The notes under the pieces: generated by a model
Databases searched by the model: none
What the model was told of the DNA's origin: nothing
Seen by the model: the letters and a program-made list of their open reading frames with translations, nothing else
Position numbers and translations under genes: made by a program
Shown here: positions 22,339-35,500 of the stretch, piece after piece
Position numbering within the stretch: the stretch's first letter is position 1
Layout: every line of letters begins with the position of its first letter
NCBI GenBank assembly: GCA_019054805.1
Contig: JAHQIY010000011.1
Span: forward strand, 439,001 to 503,000
Direction: 5' to 3'
Length of the DNA: 64,000 bases
Source: Brachionus manjavacas
Lineage: Eukaryota; Rotifera; Eurotatoria; Ploima; Brachionidae

Positions 22339-24732
22339 AAGAGTCGAATTTTCAAATTAATATATGAGAATGACCTAAAAATATTAGCAAAAAAATTTTT
22401 TTCAAATAAATATAAATATCAACACTTTTATCTTTTTATTTATTGAATAGGACATTTTCCAATTTGACTAGACCATTTCCAAAGAGTACAAATACCTGCC
22501 TAAATAATTTTTAAAAAACTAAAAAAAAACATTTAAATGGGTAAATTTGATGTAAATGAGTATTCTCTATCAGAATTTAGAAATGAAATTTTATTTAGGC
22601 CAACAATTTTATTTATTTTTATCTAAATCTTTTATTTTATCAAAAATAATCTTTAAAAGGTTGTTGTTTTATTTTATGTTTTAAAATAAATGAGAGAAAA
22701 TAAGTACTAAATTATTATTATAGAAATATTATTCAAAATAATTCGTTTAAATTGGCAAAAATTTGCACAAAAAATAAAATATTTCTGATTCAAATTACCT
22801 TAATTTTTGGCAAAATATTTATTTACTCTTCCAAAGCCGATTTAAATGAATGATTTAATTTGATTGTTCGAGTCTTTAGGCAAAAATCGATTTTGACAGA
22901 GAAAACTCTAGGTATGTTTCATATTTTCTTAATACAAATAACATTTTTTATTTACCATTTTATTTTAAATATGTTGCTCGCAATATCCATTTATTTTAAC
23001 AAAAAAAAATTAAATATGTTCTTTTATAACTTAACTAAAGCCAAAAAAAATTCTAATTCTCATAATTTCACTGCATTTCAGTGAAAGGTTTTGGTCCGAA
23101 TTATAGCACATAGAAACAAAGTTGAAAAATAAATAAATGAAGTTTTTTAATTATTTTAAATAATATTCAATCAAGTGGCCTAAATTGTGGTCTATTTTTT
23201 TATTCAAAATCACCTAAGAAAAATAACTTGAATTATGTCATTCAATTATCCAGTATTTTTTTAAACTTTTTCTTTAATATTTTTAAAAATTAAATTTTTC
23301 AAATAAAAATTAGAAAATACAAATAAGAAAAAATGATTTTTGTTTTAATTATTTGATTATTAGACTTTAAAAATTGGTAAATTGCAGAACCCAAAAAAGC
23401 TTCAAGTCTGTAAATTTTTTGGTAAGCATTTTTATTTTTGGATCATTTTTTTAGATGCCAATTTATCTATTTTAAAAATTTTTCTTTTAAAAATTTGAGA
23501 GTTTGAGAAATTAAAAATAATTCTTTTTAATATTTTTTAAATTATTATTTTTTTTGGAAGTTTTTTAATTTTTTTACCGCAATTACTAATATATTAAATT
23601 TTTAAGTTTCTTTCTTATTTTGAGATTTTTTCCCAAAATTTTTGTCGAAAGAGCTTCGATAATTTTCCCACTTAAGAAAAGTTAAGAAATACAAATTTTT
23701 GCCAATAATTTATAATGAAAAGGTTTATTTTATTATAATTTTTTTTTAATTAAATAAATTTCTAAATAAACCATAATCTTAAAATTATATTGGTAAGAGT
23801 TATCTGCATTTATTCATAAGGCTCAGCGTTCAGACAAAAAAGATATTTCGTTGAATAAAGCACATTTATAAATAGGTGATACATTTCTTAAAGAAATAGA
23901 ATATAATTTTTTAACATTTTATGTGTTTGTTAATTATAAAAAAAAAATTTAGTATAAGTAATAACTTTGACTTAAATTTTTGTGACTTAAAAACAAGTCT
24001 GCTTCACAGGCAGTTCTTCAAATTGGCTTTAAATCTTGAGTTTAATGCAACGAAGGCATGGATTTTATTCATATAATTTTTTAGGCTTTAAAAGATGAAA
24101 CAAACAATGCTTCATTTAACAGTCCAGTTTAAAGAAAAAATTTTAATAAGCATTTTCCTGTAAATTGATTATTTTAAATCAAATTTTTTGTTAACTTAAT
24201 TTTAAATTTTTATAATTATAACCACCTAATTCAAAATTATTTAAGTAGCGATGACTAAATGAATTTTTAATAAATTTAATTCACATCTTGCAAAAAAATT
24301 CCAATTAGAATAGATCATAGAGACAAAAAATAAATAAATCTATTGATATTTTATTTGATCAGTTATATTTCCGTGTTAATTAAAATTAAATTTTATTTGT
24401 TGAATTTAGTGAAACATATTTAGTCACTCAAATGCTCAAAGATTAGAATGTACTTAATACTTCTTCAGATTTAAATTATTTTTAATTTTTTTATTGTTTT
24501 CTACTTTAAAAACTTTAGTAGAAAAATTTATTTTTTGAAAAAAACACAAAGCAAGAATCTTGACTTTTTGCGTTAATTCAGGTTGACCAAAACATGTTCT
24601 GTAGATTGTAACAAATCCTCTGTACCAACACTTAAATTTGAATTAGATTTATAACAATGTAATATAGAATCCAAAATTCAAAACTTGCTTAATTCTGCAG
24701 GTTCATAGCAGATTTTTGCAGATTTAGTAAAT
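22339..24732. other. AT-rich intergenic stretch, no supported gene
   Basis: About 2.4 kb of homopolymer-rich DNA. The frame at 22860-23084 has only AT-biased, low-complexity residues and no recognisable domain. No terminal repeats or RNA genes are seen. Confidence 0.5.
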
Positions 24733-24905
24733 TTGGTATTTTGAAATTCAGAACAAAATGATAAAAAGAACAGAAAAAAAAAAGTTTAAATTAGTTCCGT
24801 GATTGCGACATGGTGCATCAAATATCAAGTTAAGCTCTGAATATTTAGCAGAAATTAAATTTCAAAATATTCGAGCGTAGTGCATTTTGCAAAGATTTTG
24901 CACAT
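24733..24905. repeat. Diverged TGCAGAGA-family foldback fragment
   Basis: It matches the element at 59828-60104 in several blocks (AATTCAG.ACAAAATGA, AAAAGAACAGAAAAA, TGCATCAAATATCAA, GTGCATTTTGCA.AGATT). Only one arm is clearly preserved. Confidence 0.5.
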
Positions 24906-26511
24906 TATTATTTATATACTTGTTTATTCTAATTGATTTTGGTTATTCATCGCAAAGTTATGATATAAAAAAATGAAAAGATTTTAATATAAGAAAGCAC
25001 ACAAGAATAATAATTAGTGAAATTAAAAAAAAATTAGCATTTCGAATCATTTTTTAATTTATTTAAATTTTTTTTTTAATAAAAAAAAAACTTTATCTTG
25101 TATTGTATTTTATTTAAGCCGTTCATTGAAAATAAATAAATAATCTATACTTTCACAGTTGGTGCCATTATGGAACTACTTTTAAACTTTTTGAAAAAAA
25201 CTTATTAAATTTTTACCATTTTGTTCAGTTCTGTTGTAATAACTTTCACAAAATCGTGAAACAATTTGTGGCAGAGTAGGTCAAAAGCCAAAGTTAGACT
25301 TTGATTTTGTCTTTTGACCATTTTGACTTTTAACCTTGATTTTTTGAGGTACAGAAAATGTATCAGCTGCGAAAACTTACAGAACATGTTTTTTTCAGTC
25401 AGAATTAAAGCTTTGGGTTTTATTATATTTTGTTTTTTGCTCCAAAAATCACAATGCCCTGAAAGGCCGAGTTTTTTTCGATCATTTTTATTTCATTTTT
25501 TGCTTTTTGTTTAATAAATTTAATCATTCTATACAATTTTTTTTCGACCAAATCTAAAATAAAATGACTAATGACCAAATATCTTTATTTTTATGCAAAA
25601 AAGTAATGTGTGGTTAAGGCCCGAGAGGACAGAATATTCTTAAGGAAAAAAAATACTTTTTATTCTAGGCAAAGAAGGATTCATACAAAAGTACACAAAA
25701 GAATATTTAAAAGATAATAATCCCATTCTTTATAGCTCAGACCGACAAAAAAAATTTTTTTTTTTTGTAAAAAAAACTAAAGACTAGAACTAGAAGTAAA
25801 GCTGCTTTTAAAGCTCGAGAACTTCCTAGAAATGCATATGATACCCAATATCTTATCGAATGCATTTGAAATCATTTTCTGATGCATTGTGGGATATGGT
25901 AAATCAAAGCGAACAGTCTTTAACTCCAATTTTTCCACTTGCTTTTGAAAAGAATGAATTTGAATGAATCCGAATTTGGAAAAAAATAAATTATTAATTT
26001 TGTATTTATATCAAATTTCTACTAAAAAAGACAAGATTTTTCGGCTCTTGAGTACACGTCATATTGTTAGGTAAAATTGGTAAGAAGTCAAATTATAGAA
26101 ATACCGTAATTTTTTTTAAAAAAATTTTTTTGTCTTATTTTTTAATTTTTCTGAAATAAATTAGAGCGTGTTTTTTATTTGCTTTTTTTAATTATTGTTA
26201 AAATTCAGTAATAAAAAAAAAATTTAATTTATTGATAAAACAAAATTTTTAGCTATTTTTATTAGAAAAATTTTTAATCCCACAGAAGTATACGAGATGG
26301 ATGCAGCAAACAAAGTTAGGTTATTTATACAAAGACAAAAAATAAAATTCAACTAAAAAATGCTTTTTAAATCTAATTCTTAATCATATGATCAATTCAA
26401 AATTTTAATAAAATATTTTAACCATTTTTTTTTAAAATAAAATGTCATAGAACAAATCTTATCACAGAATGGCTTTATAATTTATAATAAATTAGACATA
26501 ATTATTTTAAA
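24906..26511. other. AT-rich stretch upstream of DENND1
   Basis: No gene recognised. A single arm of the foldback family lies at about 25340-25460 (ATGTATCAGCTG ... AATCACAATGCC). The promoter and 5' leader of DENND1 should lie in the right half, but no element stands out. Confidence 0.45.
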
Positions 26512-29500
26512 ATGAATGATTCGGTAATAGTCAATAAGACAAAGTCTCTGGCACCAGACCGCTACCTGGAAGCGTGTCCCATCCGCTACGAATGTCGATC
26601 TCTGTTCATGTACTTGCTAGAAATGGAATACTGTCCCGAAACTGATCGGATCGAGGTGCTGCTAAGCTATCCGGAAAAAAACGACCCCAAATATTTCACC
26701 AATGACTCCAAACTTCAAACTTTTGTCTCAGATGTAAAAAAATTCGCTTTTCCCTACATTAAGCTGAGTCAGGCGAGCGCCAACAGCAGCAGACACTCGA
26801 CTTCGTTGGTCCAGTTTTATACTTTTGTCTTAACCGATGCCAACCGGATTAGACAGTACGGATTTTGCCGATCGGCCCAAAACGGCAAGCACATCCTTTG
26901 CATAATCAGCTATTTGCCATGGTACAATGTGTTCATCAACATTTTGAACAAAATTTCAAGCATAATCAACGAAAAAGATGTAAATAATTTAAAATAAAAC
27001 TGTGCATCATCCATGACTGGTAAGGCGCCTTGAACAGCTCTGTTAAGTCATAGATGAGTGCACATTTGTTTGCCAAGTTTTTTTAAACTTGTTTTTAAAA
27101 GACAAAAGCGTTGTATCACTTTCTAGAAGCGTTGTATGAGTACGAGCTACCTGAGCCTGGCAATTATGCGCAGATTTTTTCCCATGATGGACTGGATGTA
27201 TTTTTTAAATAAAGATTTTTTTGGATAAAAGTTTTATTTTGTTTTTTTTTAAATAGCAAATTAGGTTTATGTGTCCTGATCGACGAGTGGTGCCATCGAT
27301 TCAAGAGAATGTAAATTTTTTATTTTTTTTATTTTGTCTGGCATTTGAGGATTTTTAGCTGAGCTAATTTTTTAAAATTTTTCTATTTCCCAGAAATATT
27401 TAAAATGTGGTTAAATAATATCTGAATAATTAATTTTATGGCAAATTTAAAAGGTTCCCAATTTTGTGTTTTCAAGGCAGCTTGAAGTTCATGATCATGA
27501 TCACATGATCAAAACTTAAATGATTAGAATTTTAATAAAAATGGTGAAATAAGCTTTTTTAAACTTTTTGTTTAATTAAACACAAAATTTTTATTGTTTT
27601 AATTAAAGAAACAGATATTTTTTCTTATTGATCTTTAAATTGATTCTTCTAAAATCGTTATTTGCAAATTTTAAAGACAAATTTAAAATCTGTATTAAGG
27701 TATCGAAATTATGGCTTAAAAAGGTTTAATTTTTCATGGTTCAATATCAAAATGTAGATTACGATTTTATTTTACTTCAGATAAAAATTCATATAATTAT
27801 TTTCCTAATTTAAGATTAAAAAAATCAATGATTTGAAATTTACATTTATTAATTTACCTTTTGAGAAAAAAAAGAAGCTTCAATAAAACAGACGTTTAAG
27901 AAAAATAACCCTTTTGTTTTAATCAAGATTTTGCCATATTTTGCTAATTTTTCAGTCGAAAAATTTATCAAAAAATTTTACGCAAATTTTGGCAAAATTA
28001 AACTTTTCAGAGCACAATAAAATTTAATAAAAAAAATAATAAAATAAAGTAGCTTATTAATTATTGATACATATTTGATCGATCTCTTTAATTATTTAAC
28101 TGATCTCCAAATTTTATTACAATAAGTATGTAAAAAATAGAAAAGTGAAAATTTCATTAATTTTTTTTGAAGTCTTCTTTTTGTGACTTCAGGTACCTTT
28201 CAATCAAATTCATTAATCATGATCATGCCCATTAGTTGTTATCGAGTTGTTTCAAAGTCCCAAATTAAAGTCCAAGTCATTTCTTTTATTTTCAAAAGTA
28301 ATGTGTTTGACTTAAAAGATGAGAGAGATTTAAATGAGTGATTTAAATGAGTAATACTAATTCGAGGTTTAAATTTAGCTAAATTGAATGCAAGCAAGTT
28401 TAGATTTATCTGGTTGAATGTGCATGTCTGTTACCCTGAACAATCACTTATTCATCAGCTTGTCAACTAATGCACAAAGATAAGTAAGAATTATACTTGT
28501 CACGTATCTCAGAAGTTAGACGCTTCGAAATGCTGACAGATACATTAAGCGCTTAGCTTACATCTTGACTTAATTATAAGCTCGTGTTCTTGACAAGAGC
28601 ATATAGGTATAAATAAGAATTCCATTCTTAGAACTTCAGAACGTTCAATGACTTAAATAAAGCTTTTAAAGATTAAACATTGTTTATTATAAACCGGTTA
28701 CATGTCTTCACCCAAAAACCCAAAACCTGAAGATTTTTTTGTTGAATTATTCTTGAACCTAAGTTTCATAGCAACCAAGATTTGGACAATTATTATTTTA
28801 ACACAATTTAAGAATTTTCTAGTAATGATATTAATAGCTAAAAAAATTTAAAGTTTTCTCGGACTTTTGAAAAAAAATAAAATAAAAAAAAGTCCGGACT
28901 TGGACTTGACTTGAGACTTGTGACTTTTAAACAACTTTGGTTGCTATCAAAAGTTTAACTGATTGACTAACTTCCTATTTTCGAAAATTACAGCAATTTT
29001 TTGATGAGCTTAATTTTTCAATCTAACTATTTTACTTTTTTTGAAAAATTCTAAAAGAGTTTATTATTACTATTTTACTATTATCTAAGTAATTTTAATA
29101 CGATTTTGGAAAAGTAAAGTAAAATAAAGACTCAATTTTTAAAAAGGCCCTAAACTTCTGCTCACCCGAAACCCAAAACTGAGCCCCGGACCCCTTTGGC
29201 CTAAGCCACTATTCCCTAAACCGGGGCTCTGCCTCGAACCCCGACACGTATTTCCCGCTTTTATTTTAGATGAGTTTTTATAAAAAAAGCGGTGTTTTTG
29301 TTTAAAAAATATCGATATTGTTATTTATTTCATTTAATTAACACGATTCTCTAAACCGGATTTGCGTTCCGGACCACGTCTTATCAGAAATTTGATAAAA
29401 AAAGTAAAAGAGTAAAATTGAACTTTTTGAAATTTTTCTATAATATTAAAATAGTAAATAGTAATTTTTCTGTCAACTAGACATATATCTTATCAAATGC

Positions 29501-32500
29501 TTTTTAGAAAGGCCAATGTTTCTTCTTCCTTAATTCAGGAGCTTCAATAATATCATTATTTGAAAGAGAATCCCGAAAAGCGTATCGTTGAATCTCAGTA
29601 AAATGTAAAAAATCACTTATTGCATTACTTATTATTTTACTTATTAAATTTTTGTATTATTTTATTTTTTTTATTTGTACCGAGATACAGCTCCCTTAGA
29701 TTAAAACTTTTTTACTTTTTTTTTCGTCATTTGTAATAAAACAAAGCTTTTAATACTTACATACTCAATAGTGATATTTTTTTAAAGAATTAATTTTGTT
29801 AAAACATTGTAGATTATTTAAAAATTTTATTTCATTTAAATTTACCAATACAATTTTGTTCAAAATTTTAAAAATTGGTCAGTAAACTGTATATTTATGT
29901 TATATACAAAGTAATAAATAATAAATTAAATCGTATAGAATGTACAGCGTACAAACTCTATAGTGAAATTTTTTTAAAAAGAAATAAAGTTTGCTTAAAC
30001 TTTGAATATTATAAAAATTATTTTAAATAAATCAAAAATTGAAAACATTTATTGTAATATACTGTAATATGATGTAAAGAAAGTGTGAATTTACGAAATT
30101 TTTTAAATTTTTTAATAGTAATATCTAAAGAAATAATAAAATCTACAAGTCAATGCTGTATTAAAAAAGAATACAGCATTGACGAAAAGCTTAAGTCAAA
30201 GTTTTTAAAACTGCTATTTTTTGTAAATTTCAAGTCATCGCAAAAATCTGTCTAATCTTTGAAGATAGTTAAAGATGGCTTTTTTACTGGCCTTTGCACA
30301 AGTCTGCCATTTTTACCTTTTCTTACCAATTCAATTTTGTTCAAAAAAAATAGTCAGACAAAAATTTATTTTGTCAAAAAATCGTGTCAGCTTCAGATTC
30401 ATAAATCTATTATTTTGCAGATTAACATTACATTTTTTTGAAATAAATTTTTTATTTTCAATTAAATTAAAATAATGATTAATTAATAATTTATTTTAAG
30501 AGAAATTTATTAAAATTTTTCGCATTCTTCGACTTGGACAAGCTCAAGAAGATATTCACAGCACTATTGCTTGAACGTTCAATTCTAGTCGTTTCCAAAG
30601 ACTTGGAAAATTTGACTTCATGTGGCCTATCTTTCGAGTACTTGATGTATCCGCTCGAATGGCTGCACACATTTGTCCCAATAGTGCCGGAGCATATTGA
30701 CAGTCACATATTCAACCAGCCGTTTCCGTTCATCTACGGAGTACACACGGCCATTTACGAAAGTCTCAACAAAAGCCAACTGGACAACTGCATCATCTTG
30801 CTGCTCGATGACCGTCAGATATTGAATGCCGACAAGGACCAGCTGCCTACCCGCGTCAATGAATACCTTACCAGAAAACTAGACTACTTCAAGCAATCGG
30901 ACGACTTCTCCTTCAATTCGTCCAGCAAAACACAAGATCTGCTGAGCACAGGGCCCCTCAGGCCTTTTCAAGAGAGTGTCCTGATGATAATAGATGATTA
31001 CCGCGAATACATTGTTTACAATGATGCCAAACAAGAATTCAAGTTTGATGAGAACAATTTTTTTAAGCTCAAAAATGTGTCCACTGAGTCCACATCGCAA
31101 AAATACCATTCGAATGAGAACGAATTTTATCACGAATTTCGCGTCACTCAAGCTTTTGAGGAGTTTTGTCGTGACCGCGCCGAATATCTCAGTCGTGAAA
31201 AAAATTCCCTACTTAAAAATATTCAATTTCAAAAGGATTTTATAGACATTTTGTTCGATCAGTATATCAGTGAACGGTCCAAGTTCACGTCCATTATCGT
31301 AAGTAGACATCAATACTCAAGAGTTGCAAACATTTTTTTTTTAATTAAAATTTAATAATTTAATTTTATAGGAAGTTAATCAAATATTTCAGTTTATTCT
31401 GCAAAGCTTTTAAAAAAATATTAGAATGTAAACTTTTTTATTTTTTGCTTTGATATAAAGCATTCATATTTTTTGACCGCTATTTATTTTTATTTAAATA
31501 CAGTACCGATTTGACAAGTGGATTTCTGGTAATTTTACGTAAATTTACGTAAATTTACGTAATTTTACGTAAATTTACGTAATATTACGTAAAATTACTT
31601 TGTACAAAAAGTAAATTTACGTATTTTTACGTAATTTTACGTATATTTACGTAAATTTTGGTAAAATTTTATTTAATAAATAGAAACTAATTTTTTCAAA
31701 TTTTATTAGAAAATAATAAAAAATTCAAAAAATCGGGCTTTTTTTTGGCATTTTCATTTTTACCAATTTTTACGTAAATTTACGTAAATATACGTAAAAT
31801 TACGTAAAAATACGTAAATTTACTTTTTGTTACAAAGTAATTTTACGTAATATTACGTAAATTTACGTAAAATTACCAGAAATCCACTTGTCAAATCGGT
31901 ACTGTAGATGAATACTTTTGTATATTTTATTAAAACACCAAGTAAAAGAATGAAGTTCTATTTTGAATTTTTACTAGTTAAAAAATAAAAATACAAGATA
32001 AAAAGATGACAAAAATGCTTCAGAATAATTTTTGATTTTTAATTTTTTTACACAAAATGATAAATTTCTCTCAATGATCATGACTTAAATTTTTTTTTGA
32101 AAAATAATTTGGAGGTTAACCCCTGGATGGTTCCGAGTGGCGTAGACCCTTTTTTCAGTCCTCTTGTTAGGAAAAAAAAGTTTAATTGAGCACCATTTTA
32201 AAGCGAGTCTATTTAGGCCGATTTTTTTTTGATTTTAAAAATTTTTTAAAATTTAGAAATAGTGCGTTGGCTCTGTCGTCGATTTTTTCCATGTTTAGAT
32301 CTTAAGTGTCTTTTCGATGCTTGTTTTTATCGGGAAAAATTTAATGATTCGCAAAATTTTGTTTTGAAAAATTTGAATTTTAAAAAATAGTTGTTTTTTT
32401 TTAATTATAGCGAATGATGAATTTTTATAGACTAAATTTTTAAACAAAAATAATCTACTTCAGTGAAAGCTAAATTTTTTAAGTTCTTTATTTTACAATA

Positions 32501-35500
32501 TTTTGATATTTACTGTCAACCCTCAATAATCCGACTCATTTGGTTCTGCAATTTAATGTCGGAAAATTTCATTTGACATTACAGTGATTTAAATTACATC
32601 AAAGATTAATTTTAATTTCTTGCGATAAATTTTTTAAATCGATCATCCTCTTGAAGATGCCTTAATCTTGATTCAATTATTAATTTCAATGAACACCTTA
32701 AAGGCCATGTAAAAGGTAAAATTTAAAAAATTAAAAATAAAAATATGAAAAATTATGTGTTTGATTTAATTTCTAAAATTATGATGTAATTTGAAAATGT
32801 TTTTTAATTTTGCTAGTTATTATTGGAAAATAATTTTTCATTATTTGATTGTGTTTTCTTTGCCGAGCTAAAGGTCCTTTAGAATTAAAATGAAAAAAAA
32901 TAATGAATTAAGAAAAAATAAAATAAAATACGTTAAGAGTAAAAATAAATTAAAATATAATATAAAAGACTATTGAAAAAGACAAGTTGTAAGTAATGAC
33001 TGGTGCAAAATTGTTAATTATTGATCATATCAGGAATTAATTAATGTAGAAGCATTTTTTATTCAATTTTATATTTATTAGAAACAAGAGAAGCAATTAT
33101 TATATCAATTAAAAACAAAAATATTTTTTTTAAATAAGAAAAATATTCACGTTTATGATAATTTAAATTTTTTACATAAAGTCTTCAATGTAACTTAAAT
33201 TTTATTTTATATTTTATTAATTATATTTAATTTTAAAATACCTATGAGGCTGAAATTAATAATAATAATAATAAAAATAATAATAATAATATTAATAAAA
33301 AAGACACATATTACAATTTACCAATTAAATAATTTAGTTAAATTATTTTTATTTTTCTGTTTTTCACTTTCTTATTGAACAGAAACTGTTTTTTTGGACG
33401 ACCTTGGCCTCTTTTTTGCGACGAATTCGTGTCAGAAGTCGATTGAGTAACTTCAATTGTGCAAAAACTGACTCAATTGTGTTGACTATGGTCGTAATTG
33501 GAGTTTCAGCACGACTAGAAGTTGTTGGAATTGAAAAAAAGCTCTTTATTTAAAGGCTTTATTGAATTTTTTTCTAATGTTGGTAAGGCTTTGTTACAAC
33601 GACCACTTGAGGCATTTTTTTCAATTCTTAAATCAATTTTTGGGAAACCCAGTGATCTCCAGAGTTTATAGAAAGAGTAAAATTTTTCAGCATTTAAAGT
33701 TCAGACTTGATGAGTATAAACTAATCGTCTTATTTTTAATTCTCAAAAATTAATTCTGCTCCTGTTTGCAATAAATAAAGCTGCTATAAATTAATAAATT
33801 AGAAAGTATTCAGAGAGCGTGAAAAACTTCGAACATTACTATGATTCAAAAAAAGGCCTCTACTTTACTAGATCCTTTTAGTTATAAACCAATTAGTATA
33901 ACGAGTTGTTTAGGAAAGTTAATGGAACAAATAGTCTATTCAAGAATATCCAATTTTTGGACACCGGTGAACAATAGATAAGAAAAAATAAAAAGGCTTT
34001 AGGATATCTAATAAGCGCAGGTGTCTCTCAAGGCTCAGTAACTAGTCCTCTTTTATTTAATATATATGTTAATGACATCCCCAAAAGAAATAAAATAAAT
34101 AATGAATATCGCAAATGATCTAGATGTATTCTTCATTTACAACAAAAAGGGGAACCTAGAAAATAAGATAAATAAATGAACTAACGAACTAGAACAATGG
34201 CTTATTAAATGTAAAATGAAGATACCAGTTGAAAAGTCGTGTTCAGTAGTCTTCTCTAGGTACAAAAAAGAGAGTGATAATCTAAACTTAAAAATTTATG
34301 GAAACAGAATACAGAGCCAAAAAGAAATCAAGTTTCTTGGCATTATATTTGATTCTAAGTTAAATTTTAATATACTGGTAGACTAAATTAAAGAACGCTG
34401 CAACAAAAGGCTAAATATTATTAATTCAAAATACACTAGGAAATCTATATAAATCTTTAGTCGGATAAATTTTAGACAATTTAAAACATTTTCCTTGCTT
34501 GAATTCATTTTCAGCAAACAATATCAAAAAACTACAAGCAATTCAGAATAAAGCAGTAAGATCTATCCTTAAGTTAAAATATGATACTCCCTCCAACATG
34601 GTGCATCATGAAGCTTTAAATAAACTTAAATTACTAACAGTCTCGAATCGGCTTTTTGAGTTGAGTGAGAGATATGTTGGGACAGGACTGAGTCATTCTA
34701 TTCCATTGATTGTAAGACTGGTGGAGGAATACAAAGAGATATATTGAATACCCAACTCCATTGTGTAATTGCTACCTTACTATTTTTTCATGTAAACATG
34801 TGTCACATGTAACAACCTATTTGAGTATTTGTATTTTTAACTTTCTTTACATTTTCTTTCAGGCTTATTTACTTTATTTTTATTTGTATTTGATCTTATT
34901 TTATTAACTTTAAATTGATTTTTAATTTTTTTTTATAATTTATTCTGAAGGAGCTCTAGCTCGGTACAGAAAACAAACAAATAAATAAAAAAATAAAATA
35001 ATAGTATTCGACTTGCTTCTATAAAATAAAAATAGATAAAAAAATACAAAATTGCTCCTGTAGAAAATATAAGCCATAATTATTCGTTCTTTTGCTCTCT
35101 TTTATTTTATTCTTTTTCCAATCTTTAACAGTGAAAAAACTGGTGACACTATTGCTATTCAAATTAAAATTAATGTTTTTTTTTTATTAATGCTTTTTAA
35201 ATTAAACTTATTTGATAAATTTTTTTATTTTAATACTTTTTTGCTATTCTGGTAATTTCCCGTTATTAGACTCATTTAATTAGCAATATGCCCAAAAAAA
35301 TATCCGAAAAGTCGGCAAAGGCTATTTTTTATATTTTACTTATTCCTGCTTGAAAAATTACTTTGAAAAACTGGTCTATATTTTCTAATGATCTTCTTTT
35401 AATTGTAGCATTAATTCATTAAGTTCTTAAATGCTCGAATTAGACCAAACTTCGATCAAACAAGAAAAAAAAATTTGCAACTCTTGGATTTTGAATTAAA

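Larger units (their letters stand above)
27311..30500 (+). other. DENND1 intron 3 (3.2 kb), filled with repeats
   Basis: Bounded by GTAAAT after the exon-3 codon AAT and by TTTTAAG before AGAAATTTATT. Contents: the hAT-type MITE copy (28243-28939) with its own insertion; a GC-richer block at about 29150-29400; the dispersed ATATGTC-AGTTGACA repeat near 29400-29505; a minus-strand LINE 3' end scar (about 29640-29705); and otherwise AT-rich DNA. Confidence 0.7.

Noticed and set aside
26512-26997. Stand-alone 161-codon gene
   Set aside because: Its last codons run into intron; the donor GTAAAT at 26980 and the continuing DENN order show it is exon 1 of DENND1.
27120-27130. Acceptor TTTCTAG at 27120-27126 for DENND1 exon 2
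   Set aside because: It gives the wrong phase; the AG at 27100-27101 keeps phase 0 and adds residues (TKALYHFLEALYEY) that fit the family spacing.
31501-31904. CRISPR-like array of ACGTAAA repeats
   Set aside because: Repeats are short palindromic words inside a TA-flanked inverted-repeat element in a eukaryotic intron.
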